From: Sphingopyxis sp. LK2115
GTDB taxonomy: Bacteria > Pseudomonadota > Alphaproteobacteria > Sphingomonadales > Sphingomonadaceae
Assembly (NCBI RefSeq): GCF_014595975.1
Contig: NZ_JABWGQ010000023.1
Span: forward strand, 1-64,000
DNA: 64,000 nt
Direction of reading: 5' to 3'
Shown: in pieces, positions 62,866-64,000 of the stretch
Position numbering within the stretch: position 1 is the first letter of the stretch
How the letters are laid out: every line of letters begins with the position of its first letter
Notes under the pieces: model-generated
Database searches by the model: none
What the model was told of the DNA's origin: nothing
Seen by the model: the letters and a program-made list of their open reading frames with translations, nothing else
Program-made: the position numbers and the translations under genes

Positions 62866-64000
62866 ATGACCGCCCCCTGCCCCACCGCCGATCCGATGCA
62901 AGGGCTGACGGCAGAGGTCGCGGAGCACCGGATCGAACTGATCCTCGATGGCGGCGAACGGCTGGCGCGGCTGATCGCGCTGATCGACGGCGCCGCACGC
63001 AGTATCGACCTGATCATGTATATTTTCGAAAGCGACGCGGCCGGCCTGCATGTGCTGCGTGCCCTGACCGCCGCCGCACGCCGGGGGGTGCGCGTGCGTG
63101 CACTGATCGACAGCTTCGGGTCGGGCGACACCCCCGACGCCATGTTCGCGCCGCTGCGCGAAGCGGGCGGCAGCGCAACCTTCTTCTCGCGCCGCTGGCG
63201 CTCGACCTATCTCATCCGCAATCACCAGAAGCTGATCCTGATCGACGACGCCATCGCCATCACCGGCGGCTTCAACATCGCCGACGATTATCTGAGCCCG
63301 CCGCGTAGCGATTGCTGGTTCGATATCGGCATGGTGATTGAGGGACCAAGCGTCGCGCGCGCGGTCGACTGGTTCGCCGAAATCCACGATTATACCGTCC
63401 ATCACGACGGCAAGCTCCTGATTCTGCGCCGCCTGATCCGCGAATGGCCGGTCAATGGCGGCCCGGTATCCTGGCTCGTCGGCGGGCCGACACAGCGTCT
63501 GTCCCCATGGGCGCGCGCGGTGCGCGCCGACCTCGACGGCGCGCGCCAGCTCGACATGGCGATGGCCTATTTCTCGCCAGGACAAGGCCTGCTTCGCCGC
63601 CTCGGCCGCGTCGCGCAGCGGGGCCGCGCGCGCCTTGTCATGGCGGGCAAGTCCGACAATGGCGCAACCATCGGCGCGTCGCGCCTGCTTTATGGCTATC
63701 TGCTCCGCAAGGGGGCCGAAGTCTGGGAATATCGGCCGTGCAAGCTGCACATGAAGCTGATCGTCGTCGACGACGTCGTCTATATCGGCTCGGCCAATTT
63801 CGACGTGCGCAGCCTGTTCGTCAATGTCGAGCTGATGGTGCGGATCGCCGATGCGGGCTTTGCGGCGCAGATGCGGCACTTCGTCGCGGATCTCCGGCCC
63901 GATTGCGAGCTTATTACGGCCGAAGCGCACAAAGGGCGCGCAGGCTGGTGGACGCGGCTGCGCTGGACGCTCGCCTGGTTCGTCGTCGGCGTCGCCGATT
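62866..64000 (+). CDS. Phospholipase D/cardiolipin synthase-like protein (partial, runs off the window)
   Basis: At least 378 residues are encoded and the frame is still open at the right edge. Two HKD motifs are present: His120, Lys122 and Asp127 in NHQKLILIDD, and His295, Lys297 and Asp302 in LHMKLIVVDD, each followed by GGFN or GSANFD. This is the two-motif layout of bacterial cardiolipin synthases and related phosphatidyltransferases. No N-terminal membrane segment is present, unlike ClsA, so it looks more like ClsB. A hydrophobic stretch begins at the very end. The ATG at 62866 has no strong ribosome site. Confidence 0.88.
   Translation, partial: MTAPCPTADPMQGLTAEVAEHRIELILDGGERLARLIALIDGAARSIDLIMYIFESDAAGLHVLRALTAAARRGVRVRALIDSFGSGDTPDAMFAPLREAGGSATFFSRRWRSTYLIRNHQKLILIDDAIAITGGFNIADDYLSPPRSDCWFDIGMVIEGPSVARAVDWFAEIHDYTVHHDGKLLILRRLIREWPVNGGPVSWLVGGPTQRLSPWARAVRADLDGARQLDMAMAYFSPGQGLLRRLGRVAQRGRARLVMAGKSDNGATIGASRLLYGYLLRKGAEVWEYRPCKLHMKLIVVDDVVYIGSANFDVRSLFVNVELMVRIADAGFAAQMRHFVADLRPDCELITAEAHKGRAGWWTRLRWTLAWFVVGVAD

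Noticed and set aside
62854-63930. A 358-codon open frame on the minus strand
   Set aside because: It is antisense to the phospholipase D-like gene, which has two intact HKD motifs.

Overview
The window looks like chromosomal DNA of a high-GC alphaproteobacterium of the order Sphingomonadales, probably Sphingopyxis or a near relative. This is inferred from KorAB, the TamA-TamB pair, the cpoB-tilS-ftsH order, the short alphaproteobacterial RpoZ and the strong GC bias; I could not run a search. All genes look chromosomal. I see no prophage, insertion sequence, plasmid gene or CRISPR array.

Left flank (1-20.5 kb). This part is mostly housekeeping: korAB, an esterase, rppH, a family 5 uracil-DNA glycosylase, folK and tRNA-Lys(UUU). 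Two sugar-nucleotide epimerase genes (UDP-glucuronate 4-epimerase type and galE) follow. Next is a minus-strand series tamA - tamB - small lipoprotein - GDT1-family manganese exporter. Between the last two lies a well-supported yybP-ykoY manganese riboswitch whose conserved core contains the lipoprotein stop codon. Then come ugd, selO and a Tat-exported beta-helix protein.

Centre (20.7-49.5 kb). This is a large surface-polysaccharide locus. A minus-strand series of about 22 kb runs from a PPP-type phosphatase and wza through an epimerase, a small initiating sugar transferase, a FlaA1/WbpM-type 4,6-dehydratase, a polymerase/ligase, wzc and an unknown membrane protein into a nonulosonic-acid block, then wzx and a PhyH-type dioxygenase. 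The nonulosonate block holds two cytidylyltransferases and two NeuB-type synthases. One synthase is a three-part fusion (CBS pair, NeuB-SAF, xylose-isomerase-like barrel), and the aminotransferase also carries an N-terminal CBS pair. Many genes in it are joined by GTGA or TTGA stop/start overlaps. The most economical reading is UDP-GlcNAc to CMP-legionaminic acid (or a relative), plus a second nonulosonate or a variant. A plus-strand block (21.9-26.9 kb) adds two capsule-type transferase-like proteins, a second Wzy-like protein and a GT2 enzyme. A UDP-xylose synthase gene sits at its edge on the other strand.

Right flank (49.7-64 kb). On the plus strand are wecB-wecC (UDP-ManNAcA), a phosphomannose isomerase and manC (GDP-mannose), hslVU, a RodZ-like protein, cpoB, tilS, ftsH, an exported protein of unknown function and a DUF3800 gene preceded by a coupled 29-codon ORF. 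rpoZ is on the minus strand with its own promoter and a clear intrinsic terminator. A phospholipase D/cardiolipin-synthase-like gene runs off the right edge.
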